The position numbers and the translations under genes are program-made. This document shows positions 33,581 to 42,149 of a stretch of 64,000 bases of DNA, in pieces. The notes under the pieces were generated by a model. That model saw nothing but the letters and a program-made list of their open reading frames with translations. It made no database searches and had not been told where the DNA came from. Origin of the DNA: WRGA01 sp031553395 (GTDB lineage Bacteria; Bacteroidota; Bacteroidia; Bacteroidales; WRGA01); NCBI GenBank assembly GCA_031553395.1, contig JAVBLR010000006.1, positions 248,001 through 312,000 on the forward strand, read 5' to 3'. Position 1 is the stretch's first letter. Each line of letters starts with the position of its first letter.

Positions 33581-36432
33581 AAAAATTAATCCTACTTCTA
33601 TCATTTATTTTTGTTATCAATAGTCTTTCTATAGCAAAAACAACCAATATCATGGAAAACGACACCATTATCGAAGCTATATTTAAAGCTGCATGGAAAG
33701 GTGATTTTGATACCGTTAAATCCTTTGTCGAAAAAGATGTAAATCTCGTAAAAGCAACTCAAAACAGCTATACAATCCTTATGGGTGCTGCATCAAGTCA
33801 AAATACCGAAATGGTAAAATACCTGATTTCCAAAAAAGCGGATGTAAATGCGAAAAACGATTCGGGAGAAACCGCCTTGCATTTTGCAACATGGAAAGGC
33901 AATCTCGAAATGACAAAAGCGTTGGTTGAATCCGGAGCTGATGTAAATGCACTCTATAAAGCAAACGGAGGACTAACTCCATTGTGTTGTGCCGCGGAAA
34001 GCGGTAGCCTCGAAACTGTTGAATATTTAATTGAACACGGCGCTGATGTAAATTACATGAATGAAAGCAGCAAATCCTCTCCTTTGCGTTCGGCAGCTTA
34101 CAGCGGATATTATGAAATATTCAAATATATTTCCGACAGGCAAAAAGTTGTTGATTGGCAGGAAATGTTGGGGTATGCCATTACGGGAGGTAACTTGGAT
34201 ATCGTAAAATATACAGTCGGGAAAGGAGCGAATGTCAATGGTTACTCAAAACACTTCCGCAGCTCAATGATTCAGCGGGCAGCAGAAAAGAAGTTTAATC
34301 GATTTGAAGACCAAAACGTTGACATCATGAAATATCTTGTAAGTAAAGGGGCAAAGTTGGAGGATATAAATAATGGGAATATTTTTCCATGGGCAATGGA
34401 AAAGTGTGACAATGCAACTATTAAGTATTTTCTTGATCAAGGAATAAAATTTGAAGCTCTGGCAGATCGATATGGCTGGCCGCCACTTCCAGCTGCATTG
34501 GATAATGGCAATTTCGGATTGGCAAAATATTTATTGGGAAATGACAAAGAACCTATGTTTGAGGGAAAACCATTGGTGTTGTTTTTTGCCGACGGAATGT
34601 ACAATTCTTCCGCAATTATTCATTTTCTCATAGAAAATGGAGCTAATAAGGAATATTATCCGCAAGCTTTTATAAATTCTGTTCGAAACAACGATTTAGA
34701 AAGTGCTAAAATTCTTCATGTGAACGGAGAGGTTGATATCAATACAAAAAACGACAGAAATTTGAATGCTCTGCCATACGCAAAAACGTATGAAATAGCT
34801 AAATATTTAATTGATAACGGAATAGATACAAGTGATAAAACTATATTTGAAAGATCCTGGGATAACTTTCCATTGCTCCATGCCTTGGATGATGCAAAAA
34901 TAGATATTTCAATTTTACAGGAAAATGCAAATAAAAGCCTTTGGCGAGCTGCAAGAACAGGTGATGCCTGGGCTGTTGGTTATTTCTTATCAAAAGGAGC
35001 ACAGGTCAATTCGATAAATCCGGAATCATTATCAAGGTATGATGAAACTTTCGGTAAAGCTTCCGCACTTATTGAAAATGCCGCTCAAGGTTACGAACGA
35101 TGCAGTTATGATGATAATGTACAGATATCTCCCAAAATTGCTAAAATATTAATCGATGCCGGAGCCGATGTAAATATAAAAGACGATGCCGGAAGAACTG
35201 CGCTTCATCATGCTGCAGGACTTCAATGGTGCAAAGTTTCCATTGGTCCGATACCGATGGGAAACAGACGGGAGAGAAATAGTGGATTCCACGGAGATCC
35301 TGCACGTCCTCCGCTTCAACAACATGATTCGATCGTTCAAGTGTTAATTGATGCCAAAGCTGATCTCAATTTACAGGACAATGATGGGAACACGGCTTTA
35401 TTATCGGCCACACAAGCCAAAAACTACGAAGCGATAAAAATGCTGCTCAAAGCCAAAGCCGATATCAATATTAAAAATAACGAAGGAAAAACACTTTTTG
35501 ATTATGTTTCGGATGATAAAATCCTTCTTATAATAAAAGATGCCGGATTATTGAAAAGAATACCCAAAGAAGCATTAAACAAGGCGTTCAAAGAATTTTA
35601 CACTGATTATGAAAATAGACATTCGTATGATAAAAATGCATTGAAAACGCTTATTGCAAATGGAGCCAATATAAATTATTCTTTTGATGATGACGAAGAA
35701 AATGCCCTGATGTATGTAATCAGGTCTAAGGATTATAACCTGAAAGAGAAAGTTGTGGATTTACTGAATCTCGGTATAAATATAAATGCAAAAGAAAAAT
35801 ACGGAAAAACAGCGCTCATATTTGCCATTGAAAAAGAAGTTTCTGCGGATATAATAGAAATATTATTGAAAAATGGCACATCTTCCACAATAAACAGCAA
35901 GACCAACAATGGTAGAACGGCGCTTATGTATGCTGTAAAAAATAAACGACCTTTGAATATTATCGAACTGTTAATAAAAAATGGAGCAAATGTTAATATA
36001 AAAGATGATGATTCAATAACAGCTCTTACAATGGCAAACGCTATTGGGCAGAAGGAAACAGCAGATGTATTGGTAAAAGCAGGAGCAAAACGCGATATTA
36101 TTACAGAATGGTGGTTAACACTTTATGAAGATTGGCGGGATAAAAACATTACAAAACTGAAAGATTTGATAAAAGAAGGCATAGACATCAATATGAAATC
36201 AACATATAACGTACGCAAGGAAGGTTCTACAAAACCTTACGAAACCGGCATAACTGCATTAATATTTATGGCAGAATTTTCATCTGCAACCGAACAAGTA
36301 CAGGCTCTTATCGATTTAGGTGCGGATGTTAATATAAAAGATGACACCGGAAAAACCGCATTGATGTATGCTCAAAAAACAGGAAATAAAAAAATGATAG
36401 AGTTATTGATAAAAGCAGGTGCAAAAGAATAA
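33577..36432 (+). CDS. Secreted ankyrin-repeat protein
   Basis: A 951-residue exported protein with a signal peptide (residues about 1-20, ending near SIAK). It holds at least fourteen ankyrin repeats through most of its length, with typical G-x-T-A-L-x-x-A and V-x-x-L-I-x-x-G-A-D-V-N-x-K units. Two clusters are separated by a divergent centre (about residues 380-500). Ankyrin proteins bind other proteins; extracytoplasmic ones in bacteria may act in envelope stress or as immunity factors. Translational coupling to the tandem-family gene suggests a shared task. Confidence 0.85.
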   Translation: MKKLILLLSFIFVINSLSIAKTTNIMENDTIIEAIFKAAWKGDFDTVKSFVEKDVNLVKATQNSYTILMGAASSQNTEMVKYLISKKADVNAKNDSGETALHFATWKGNLEMTKALVESGADVNALYKANGGLTPLCCAAESGSLETVEYLIEHGADVNYMNESSKSSPLRSAAYSGYYEIFKYISDRQKVVDWQEMLGYAITGGNLDIVKYTVGKGANVNGYSKHFRSSMIQRAAEKKFNRFEDQNVDIMKYLVSKGAKLEDINNGNIFPWAMEKCDNATIKYFLDQGIKFEALADRYGWPPLPAALDNGNFGLAKYLLGNDKEPMFEGKPLVLFFADGMYNSSAIIHFLIENGANKEYYPQAFINSVRNNDLESAKILHVNGEVDINTKNDRNLNALPYAKTYEIAKYLIDNGIDTSDKTIFERSWDNFPLLHALDDAKIDISILQENANKSLWRAARTGDAWAVGYFLSKGAQVNSINPESLSRYDETFGKASALIENAAQGYERCSYDDNVQISPKIAKILIDAGADVNIKDDAGRTALHHAAGLQWCKVSIGPIPMGNRRERNSGFHGDPARPPLQQHDSIVQVLIDAKADLNLQDNDGNTALLSATQAKNYEAIKMLLKAKADINIKNNEGKTLFDYVSDDKILLIIKDAGLLKRIPKEALNKAFKEFYTDYENRHSYDKNALKTLIANGANINYSFDDDEENALMYVIRSKDYNLKEKVVDLLNLGININAKEKYGKTALIFAIEKEVSADIIEILLKNGTSSTINSKTNNGRTALMYAVKNKRPLNIIELLIKNGANVNIKDDDSITALTMANAIGQKETADVLVKAGAKRDIITEWWLTLYEDWRDKNITKLKDLIKEGIDINMKSTYNVRKEGSTKPYETGITALIFMAEFSSATEQVQALIDLGADVNIKDDTGKTALMYAQKTGNKKMIELLIKAGAKE

Positions 36433-36453
36433 AAATATTTCCATGTGTTTATG

Positions 36454-37620
36454 TCATTTTTCACTCAATATTTTTTCTATTTCACTTGCTAACTTTTCTC
36501 CTCTAAGATTTCTGGATACAATTACACCATTTTCATCAATCAATATGATATAAGGAATACTTTTTATGCCATAAGAAATCATTACATCGCTTTCCCATCC
36601 TTTATTTTCAATAATGTGAGTCCAAATCATATTGTTTTTTGAAATTGCATTTTTCCAGGATGATTGATTTTTATCCAAAGAAATTCCGATTATTTCGAAT
36701 CCGTTTTCTTTATGTTTTTCGTAGATTTTTGCAATGTTTGGCATTTCTTTTAAGCATGGCATACACCAAGAAGCCCAAAAATCCAACATGATTAATTTCT
36801 TAGTACCAATTATGTTGGATAATTTAAAAGCCTTATCGTTAAGGTCTTTTGTCTTTATGTCAATATATGGTTTCCCAATTTTTGATGATTCGGGAATATT
36901 CTCCTCATACTTTTTTCTCTGACTAACCTCTTCTTTAGCTGCTTGCGTGATGAGATTAAGTTTCTTTTTTGTCCTTTCTGATAATTTTGGATAAATAACT
37001 GCTTGATCTTCGTCCCGAAGGAAGCCTAATTGCAGTAGAAAAAATTCTCCAACAGGATATTCAACGTTATTTTTTATAAAGTTAATGAGTTGTGGATAAT
37101 ATACATCATTCATAAAAGTATGAAGCTCCACACCGGCTTCTCTTATTTTCAGCTTGAGAGAGTCATTTTTTGATGCAATACTGTTATTTAGTGCTGCTAA
37201 CAACATACTTTTTTTATGAAGTGTATTCATTGCTCCAATAACTTGCTCGTTTAATTGATTGTTTATTGGAGTTCCGCTAACGGACCCTAATAATCCACTT
37301 TCATGAAAATCCATATAAATATCACCGGATTCTAAAACAACCCATCCACCCATTACACTATTATCTGAGAATGTAATTACATGTAATGATGGCTTTTCAT
37401 TTGTAACACCTTTAAATGTAAAACGATTACCTTCAATTTTGGCTGAATCGAGATAAATAATACTTGGATTATCCAATGATACAGTGTCGCTTAAATAAAC
37501 ATAAGTGTCATCATAAATATCATCAGGTAGTAATCCTGTAATTTTATATTCAATCTTATTTTGTGCAAATAAAAACGAAGAAAGCAGCATAAAAAGAAAG
37601 AACATTGATGTTTTATTCAT
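36454..37620 (-). CDS. TlpA/ResA-like thioredoxin family protein (DUF4369 type)
   Basis: The 388-residue protein has a signal peptide (MNKTSMFF..SSFLFAQ) if started at ATG 37620; the frame stays open a further 18 codons upstream, less likely. An N-terminal DUF4369-like domain (residues about 20-130) precedes a helical region and a C-terminal thioredoxin domain with the active site W-C286-M-P-C289. Such proteins in Bacteroidetes act as periplasmic thiol-disulfide reductases in cytochrome maturation or outer-membrane protein folding. A CMD gene lies 48 bp upstream on the same strand. Confidence 0.82.
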   Translation of the reverse strand: MNKTSMFFLFMLLSSFLFAQNKIEYKITGLLPDDIYDDTYVYLSDTVSLDNPSIIYLDSAKIEGNRFTFKGVTNEKPSLHVITFSDNSVMGGWVVLESGDIYMDFHESGLLGSVSGTPINNQLNEQVIGAMNTLHKKSMLLAALNNSIASKNDSLKLKIREAGVELHTFMNDVYYPQLINFIKNNVEYPVGEFFLLQLGFLRDEDQAVIYPKLSERTKKKLNLITQAAKEEVSQRKKYEENIPESSKIGKPYIDIKTKDLNDKAFKLSNIIGTKKLIMLDFWASWCMPCLKEMPNIAKIYEKHKENGFEIIGISLDKNQSSWKNAISKNNMIWTHIIENKGWESDVMISYGIKSIPYIILIDENGVIVSRNLRGEKLASEIEKILSEK

Positions 37621-37667
37621 TTTGTAAAGATTTAAGTTACTTAAATAGTTGATTATTAATTTTGAGA

Positions 37668-37982
37668 TCAACAATTATCATATACTTCCAAAGCCGCTTC
37701 CAAACAAGAAGCAATGCCTTTGATTCCGCAAACGGTTGTTGTCATTACAATTGCTTCTTTTAATTCGTCCCGTGTAGCGCCTGCTTTTTTTGCCATAGGA
37801 ACATGGGCAGTAACGGCAGTTGTTTCGCCTTGTGAAGCTCTGATGGCAATGTATATCAATTGCTTTACTTTAGGTTCCAAAGCCTTCATATTACTTATCG
37901 ATTGTATCAGTCCGCCGAATGCTTGTGCTACTTCCGGAGCTTCTTCCTGGAACAGCTCCATTAAATTTCGTTTATTCTTCAT
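37668..37982 (-). CDS. Carboxymuconolactone decarboxylase family protein
   Basis: A 104-residue protein with the CMD core: V-K-Q-L-I-Y-I-A-I-R-A-S near residue 39, then T-A-H-V-P-M-A-K-K-A-G-A-T near residue 57. The AhpD-type C-x-x-C before the histidine is absent (T-T-A-V-T-A-H), so peroxidase-partner activity as in AhpD is unlikely. Two cysteines occur later (TVCGIKGIASC). It is probably transcribed with the thioredoxin-family gene downstream, a redox or detoxification pairing. Confidence 0.8.
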   Translation of the reverse strand: MKNKRNLMELFQEEAPEVAQAFGGLIQSISNMKALEPKVKQLIYIAIRASQGETTAVTAHVPMAKKAGATRDELKEAIVMTTTVCGIKGIASCLEAALEVYDNC

Positions 37983-38026
37983 TTTATCCTATTTTGAACT
38001 TTTGGTTGAATATCCTTCCAATCAGG

Positions 38027-38034
38027 CAAATATA
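38027..38034 (-). promoter_or_regulatory. -7 element of the CMD/thioredoxin unit
   Basis: CAAATATA on the plus strand is TATATTTG on the minus strand, an exact TAnnTTTG match, 45 bp before the CMD start. Confidence 0.55.
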
Positions 38035-38165
38035 CTTCTTTAATTTCAGATAATAAATATGTGTAATAAATTGCTTAAACTAATTCAAATACAATAAGTT
38101 GCCAGAATTCTGATACCTTCCGATTAACTTCAGGTAACTTCTCAATTCCAGATAATTATATTCTG

Positions 38166-38173
38166 TATATTTG
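38166..38173 (+). promoter_or_regulatory. -7 element of the cupin gene
   Basis: TATATTTG, exact consensus, 25 bp before ATG 38198. It overlaps a TTG in the same frame, which shows that the TTG is not the start codon. Confidence 0.6.
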
Positions 38174-38197
38174 TCAAAATTAAATAACAATAAAATT

Positions 38198-38701
38198 ATG
38201 GCAACAATTTTAAAATCAAATCAGCGGGAGTTTGAAGAAAACCCAAACAAAATTGATAATTTCAGGATATTCTCAGATATTTCCAGAATTAAAAAAGGAG
38301 TAAATCCTCAGAATTTGAATTTTGATTTAAGGCAATTGAATCCGGGGCAATATTCGGCTCCTTATCATTTTCACCGATTTGCAGAGGAATTATTTATGAT
38401 ACTGTCCGGTTCTGCAACATTAAGAATTCCTGAAGGTTTGGATATTGTAAATAGTGGCGATTTGATGTTTTTTGAAATGGGCGAAACAGGCGCTCATCAA
38501 TTGTATAATCATACGGAAGAAGCTTGTGTTTTTCTTGATATAAGAACTTTTATCGGATATGATGTGTGTGAATATCCGGATTCGGATAAAATATTTCTTG
38601 CTCCGTCTTATGAGATATTTAAGAAGAGTTCTATGGTTGATTATTTCGAAGGAGAGAAAAATATCCGAGATAAATGGAATGAGTTGAAAAGTAAAAAGTA
38701 A
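38198..38701 (+). CDS. Cupin-domain protein
   Basis: A 167-residue single-domain cupin. Cupin motif 1 is P-Y-H-F-H-R-F-A-E-E-L near residues 54-64, with two histidines and a glutamate as metal ligands, and motif 2 follows with G-A-H-Q-L near residue 101. Family members range from isomerases to sensors, and the substrate cannot be told. ATG 38198 is preferred over the upstream TTG because the -7 element lies over that TTG. A long word-repeat hairpin follows the stop. Confidence 0.8.
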   Translation: MATILKSNQREFEENPNKIDNFRIFSDISRIKKGVNPQNLNFDLRQLNPGQYSAPYHFHRFAEELFMILSGSATLRIPEGLDIVNSGDLMFFEMGETGAHQLYNHTEEACVFLDIRTFIGYDVCEYPDSDKIFLAPSYEIFKKSSMVDYFEGEKNIRDKWNELKSKK

Positions 38702-38795
38702 AAAGTAAAAGGTAAGAAGTAAAGAAGTAAAATACTTCAACTTTACACTATACATCTTTTTACCTTTTACCCATTACTTTTTACTTTTTCTATAT
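38690..38795. repeat. Iterated-word inverted repeat after the cupin gene
   Basis: Left arm of repeated GTAAAA words (AAAAGTAAAAAGTAAAAGG) and right arm CCTTTTACCCATTACTTTTT pair over more than 20 bp. It begins at the last codons of the cupin gene and is a likely terminator, though not of the usual GC-rich type. Confidence 0.6.
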
Positions 38796-38878
38796 GGCTT
38801 TATGGAAATAGTCAGTTTTTTTACTCTAATTAACGTTATCTGACTTTACTATTAAAAAACTGACTAAATAATCATCTT

Positions 38879-40753
38879 ATGAAAACATCAAAATTCAAAG
38901 TTATTCTTAGCGTTATATTGCTAGCATTTGTTGTTATTGCATTTGCACAAAAAAGCAAAACATCAAATTCCATTTCAGGAAAAATTACAAACGAAAAAGG
39001 CGAACCTGTTGCTTATGCCACTGTTTATGTGCAAAATTCAACACTCGGTACTCTCACAACAAAAGATGGAATGTATTCCATTCAAAATCTTTCATCTAAA
39101 GATACAGTTTTAATTGTTGAACAAGTAGGAGTAGTTCAAAAGCAAGTAAATATTAAAGGTAAGGATATAAGCAATATAACGCTTAAAAATGCTCCAAAAC
39201 CTGTTGCTAACAAAGATTTATCCGTTAGTGCATTAGCGTATGCTGCTGATAGGGATGTTTTGGAAGAGGTTGTCATGCTAAAAAGTGAAGTTGCTATTGC
39301 CGAAGAAAAAAGTTCGGAATATATTGATGATGTAAGGGATGTGAAAATATCAGTGGCTCCTGCTGCAGCTCCACAAGCTAAAGCGGGAATGCTTACTTCC
39401 GGCGAGGTGAACGATTTCAGTAAATGGAAACTTTGGGAAGATATTGCCGAAAGTACTTTGAGCCAATATAATGCTACATGGAAAATGAAACCTGTGCAAC
39501 GTTATGTTGCTCAATTGACGACTAACAAAGGAATGCCGATAGTGGATGCAGAGGTACAACTGATTGATGATTTGGGCAATTTTATTTGGCTTGCCAAAAC
39601 AGATAATACAGGGAAAGCCGAATTGTGGGCGAATATGCTTATAACAGATTATAATAATCCGCCTTATCATCTTGTTTTTAAATACGAAGGACAAACAACT
39701 ACACTGAAAAATGCAGTTGCTTTTCCTGAGAAAATAAATATTGCCAAATTGGATGCTGATTGCAATAAAACCAATGCTGTTGATATTCTTTTCATGGTAG
39801 ATGCAACGGGTTCTATGCAGGATGAAATCGATTACTTGCAAGCTGAATTATATGATGTAATTGAAAAAGTAAAAAAAGACGACTCTCAATTGCAGTTACG
39901 CATGGGAAGTGTTTTTTATCGTGATCATGGCGATGCTTATTTAACTCGTGTATCCGAACTGAATGAAAATATAGATAAAACCATTTCTTTTATCAAAGAG
40001 CAAAGAGCCGATGGTGGAGGCGATTATCCCGAAGCGGTAGATTATGCGTTGATAGAATCAATAGCCAAAATGAATTGGAATAAAAATGCGTTGTCGCGTA
40101 TTGCTTTTCTTATTCTCGATGCACCTCCACATGATAATGATGCAAGCATAGTACGTGTACAATCTCAGGTGCGTTTGGCTGCCGAAAAGGGTATTCGTTT
40201 GGTTCCTATAGCTTGTAGCGGAACGGATAAAAGTACCGAATATTTGCTTCGTTGCATGGCATTGGCAACCAACGGAACGTATGTTTTTCTAACAGATGAT
40301 AGTGGTATTGGAGGTTCACATATCAAGCCTACTACCGATGAATATAAAGTAGAAAAATTAAACGATATATTTATCCGGTTGATTAAACAATACACAGAAT
40401 TACCTGATTGTTCCTCCGAAAAATGGATTGACGAAATGCAACAGCCACAGTCATCGGAAAAGCATTTACCAACTCCATATAAAGGTAACTCAACCGAGAG
40501 TAATATCAAATTGACATTGGAAGATATAATGTCTGCTTATCCTAATCCGTGCGATGGAATCCTAAATGTAGAAATGAAATGCAGTGGAAGCGATGTATAT
40601 CTTTGTGATATTTCGGGTAAATCGATGCAACGATTTAAAACAAAAGAAAATGAACAGTTTTCGGTAAATATGCATGGCTACGCTTCAGGAGTTTATTTTT
40701 TGCGTGCTTTTAACAGTGATAAATGGTTTACATATAAATTTATTTTGAAGTAG
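38879..40753 (+). CDS. T9SS-exported vWA-domain protein with CarboxypepD-reg-like domain
   Basis: The 624-residue protein has, in order: a signal peptide ending IAFAQ, a CarboxypepD-reg-like beta domain (about 32-105: G-K-I-T-N-E-K-G-E-P-V-A-Y-A), a linker, a second small beta domain (about 210-280), a von Willebrand A domain with a MIDAS-like D-A-T-G-S-M near residue 308, and a C-terminal type IX sorting domain (about 545-624: A-Y-P-N-P, ending F-T-Y-K-F). It is probably secreted through the gliding/T9SS machinery and anchored at the surface, where it could act in adhesion. The next genes are a LytTR regulator and a glycosidase. Confidence 0.88.
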   Translation: MKTSKFKVILSVILLAFVVIAFAQKSKTSNSISGKITNEKGEPVAYATVYVQNSTLGTLTTKDGMYSIQNLSSKDTVLIVEQVGVVQKQVNIKGKDISNITLKNAPKPVANKDLSVSALAYAADRDVLEEVVMLKSEVAIAEEKSSEYIDDVRDVKISVAPAAAPQAKAGMLTSGEVNDFSKWKLWEDIAESTLSQYNATWKMKPVQRYVAQLTTNKGMPIVDAEVQLIDDLGNFIWLAKTDNTGKAELWANMLITDYNNPPYHLVFKYEGQTTTLKNAVAFPEKINIAKLDADCNKTNAVDILFMVDATGSMQDEIDYLQAELYDVIEKVKKDDSQLQLRMGSVFYRDHGDAYLTRVSELNENIDKTISFIKEQRADGGGDYPEAVDYALIESIAKMNWNKNALSRIAFLILDAPPHDNDASIVRVQSQVRLAAEKGIRLVPIACSGTDKSTEYLLRCMALATNGTYVFLTDDSGIGGSHIKPTTDEYKVEKLNDIFIRLIKQYTELPDCSSEKWIDEMQQPQSSEKHLPTPYKGNSTESNIKLTLEDIMSAYPNPCDGILNVEMKCSGSDVYLCDISGKSMQRFKTKENEQFSVNMHGYASGVYFLRAFNSDKWFTYKFILK

Positions 40754-40760
40754 AAATTGA

Positions 40761-40790
40761 AGTAGGGGCGCAAGGCAAAGTGCCCCTACT
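40761..40790. terminator. Hairpin after the T9SS vWA gene
   Basis: AGTAGGGGC (40761-40769) pairs perfectly with GCCCCTACT (40782-40790). There is no T run. It abuts the direct repeats at 40792 and may insulate the LytTR promoter from read-through. Confidence 0.6.
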
Positions 40791-40791
40791 C

Positions 40792-40822
40792 ATTTCATAC
40801 AATAAACATCCTATTTCATACA
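40792..40822 (+). promoter_or_regulatory. Tandem 21-bp-period repeats, candidate LytTR autoregulatory site
   Basis: ATTTCATACA occurs at 40792 and again at 40813, exactly 21 bp apart. The -7 element TATTTTTG lies at 40862, 40 bp after the second repeat ends. The first repeat is identical to the one at 11967 before the SGNH/MBOAT genes. The site precedes a LytTR gene, which suggests autoregulation. Confidence 0.65.
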
Positions 40823-40861
40823 TATCTGTCCTTATCATGATGCCGATTCGCAGGAATCATT

Positions 40862-40869
40862 TATTTTTG
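40862..40869 (+). promoter_or_regulatory. -7 element of the LytTR gene
   Basis: TATTTTTG, exact consensus, 21 bp before ATG 40891. No TTG at the expected -33 place, as expected for a promoter that needs an activator bound upstream. Confidence 0.6.
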
Positions 40870-40890
40870 TATCAATAAACAGTGGAAATA

Positions 40891-41274
40891 ATGTCGGAAT
40901 ATTTGGTATTGGTAAATAGCAACGAACTTGTGCGGGTTTCTCCGGAAAGGATAGTTTTTATATCTTCCGATGGAAATTATTCGACTATGGTACTTACGGA
41001 TAAACAAGAGCATTTGTTTTCATTCAATTTAGCTGCATTTGAGAAGATTATTGTACAACATCTGGAAACAAGAGCGCAAATATTCATTCGTTTGGGTAAA
41101 AGCCTTATTATCAATGGAAATTATATTTATTATATCAATCCATCCAAACAGCAGATTATTTTGTCCGACAGTAATTTCTCTCATAAATTTACACTTTCGG
41201 CATCAAAAGAAGCGTTGAAGGCTTTGAAATTGGTTTTGGAAGAAAAATTAAAAAATAAAGGAGTCGGAATATGA
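40891..41274 (+). CDS. Stand-alone LytTR-type DNA-binding regulator
   Basis: A 127-residue protein consisting of a LytTR domain with little else. The core strands are recognisable: E-L-V-R-V-S-P-E-R-I-V-F-I-S-S-D-G-N-Y near residue 11, F-I-R-L-G-K-S-L-I-I-N near 64, and I-I-L-S-D-S near 90. LytTR proteins usually sit behind a receiver domain; here none is present, so it may respond to level or to a partner. I chose ATG 40891 over a GTG nine bases upstream. It overlaps the next gene by ATGA, and its promoter carries candidate binding sites. Confidence 0.75.
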   Translation: MSEYLVLVNSNELVRVSPERIVFISSDGNYSTMVLTDKQEHLFSFNLAAFEKIIVQHLETRAQIFIRLGKSLIINGNYIYYINPSKQQIILSDSNFSHKFTLSASKEALKALKLVLEEKLKNKGVGI

Positions 41275-42149
41275 GCAAGAAAGAAATAAATCAAGAAAAT
41301 GATGTTTATTTTCTCGGTTCGGGAAAGAGAAAGATTAAGAAACAACTGTTTGATTCAAAGAGTATCTGGTTGATAACGGGACTTTGCATACTTTCTTGTA
41401 TTGTTACACTTTGTGTAATTTTCTTAACACAAAAGAAAAAACCGGAATCTTATTTCGACCCCGAAAATAGTCAAGTTGAGGTAAAACAAACTCCGACAAA
41501 TGAAAATAGTTTTCCTCAGAATACAACTGAAAAAGGATTTATCGAAACATTGGAAGAAACGGTAAATGATGTGCCGATGTTTATTTATGTTCCTCATAAT
41601 TTGGAAATGTCGTTGGCTATTGGAGTGCAGAATAAAGCTGATTCTTCGATTGTTTTTATTGCACAAGCGGCAGATATAAGGGCGGATAATCTGGATATTG
41701 TGGGTGATTTTGTACTGAATGGAAAACAATTATCTCGTGGTACAGCAAAAACTGGATTTTGCGCAATCATCGATGGAAATATTACAATTGGAGTAGGAGA
41801 GGGGAAGCCTATATTAAAGAAAGCGATTGAATCGAAAGGGGGCTTTTTCCGGCAATATCCTTTGGTAAGTAATGGAGAAGTGGTCGAAAATAATCCTAAG
41901 AATAAAGCAATCCGCAGAGCTCTTGCTGTTCGTTTAGGGAAAATTGTGATGGTAGAAAGCCGTAGCATGGAATCGTTTCATGACTTTTCGCAAGCATTGG
42001 TTGATATTGGTGTAAGTGATGCCATATATTTGGTGGGAAGTACAGCTTATGGTTGGTATTATGGACAAGACCATGTTCGTCATGAATTTGGAATAGAGCA
42101 ATCTTCGTTACCCGGAAATACATCGTATATTATTTGGCGCTCTAAGTAA
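41271..42149 (+). CDS. Membrane-anchored NAGPA-like phosphodiester glycosidase
   Basis: The 292-residue protein has a cytoplasmic start, one membrane anchor (residues about 27-48), a short linker and an extracytoplasmic domain. Its C-terminal half (R-R-A-L-A-V-R-L-G-K-I-V-M-V-E-S near residue 212, then F-S-Q-A-L-V-D-I-G-V-S-D-A-I-Y) matches the NAGPA fold, whose mammalian member uncovers phosphodiester-linked GlcNAc. The usual L-D-G-G-x-S motif is V-G-S-T-A here, so activity is uncertain. Coupled with the LytTR gene, it is likely an envelope target or anti-factor partner of that regulator. Confidence 0.65.
   Translation: MSKKEINQENDVYFLGSGKRKIKKQLFDSKSIWLITGLCILSCIVTLCVIFLTQKKKPESYFDPENSQVEVKQTPTNENSFPQNTTEKGFIETLEETVNDVPMFIYVPHNLEMSLAIGVQNKADSSIVFIAQAADIRADNLDIVGDFVLNGKQLSRGTAKTGFCAIIDGNITIGVGEGKPILKKAIESKGGFFRQYPLVSNGEVVENNPKNKAIRRALAVRLGKIVMVESRSMESFHDFSQALVDIGVSDAIYLVGSTAYGWYYGQDHVRHEFGIEQSSLPGNTSYIIWRSK

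Noticed and set aside
38171..38197. TTG start of the cupin gene
   Set aside because: The TTG is part of the TATATTTG promoter element; ATG 38198 fits both promoter and domain.
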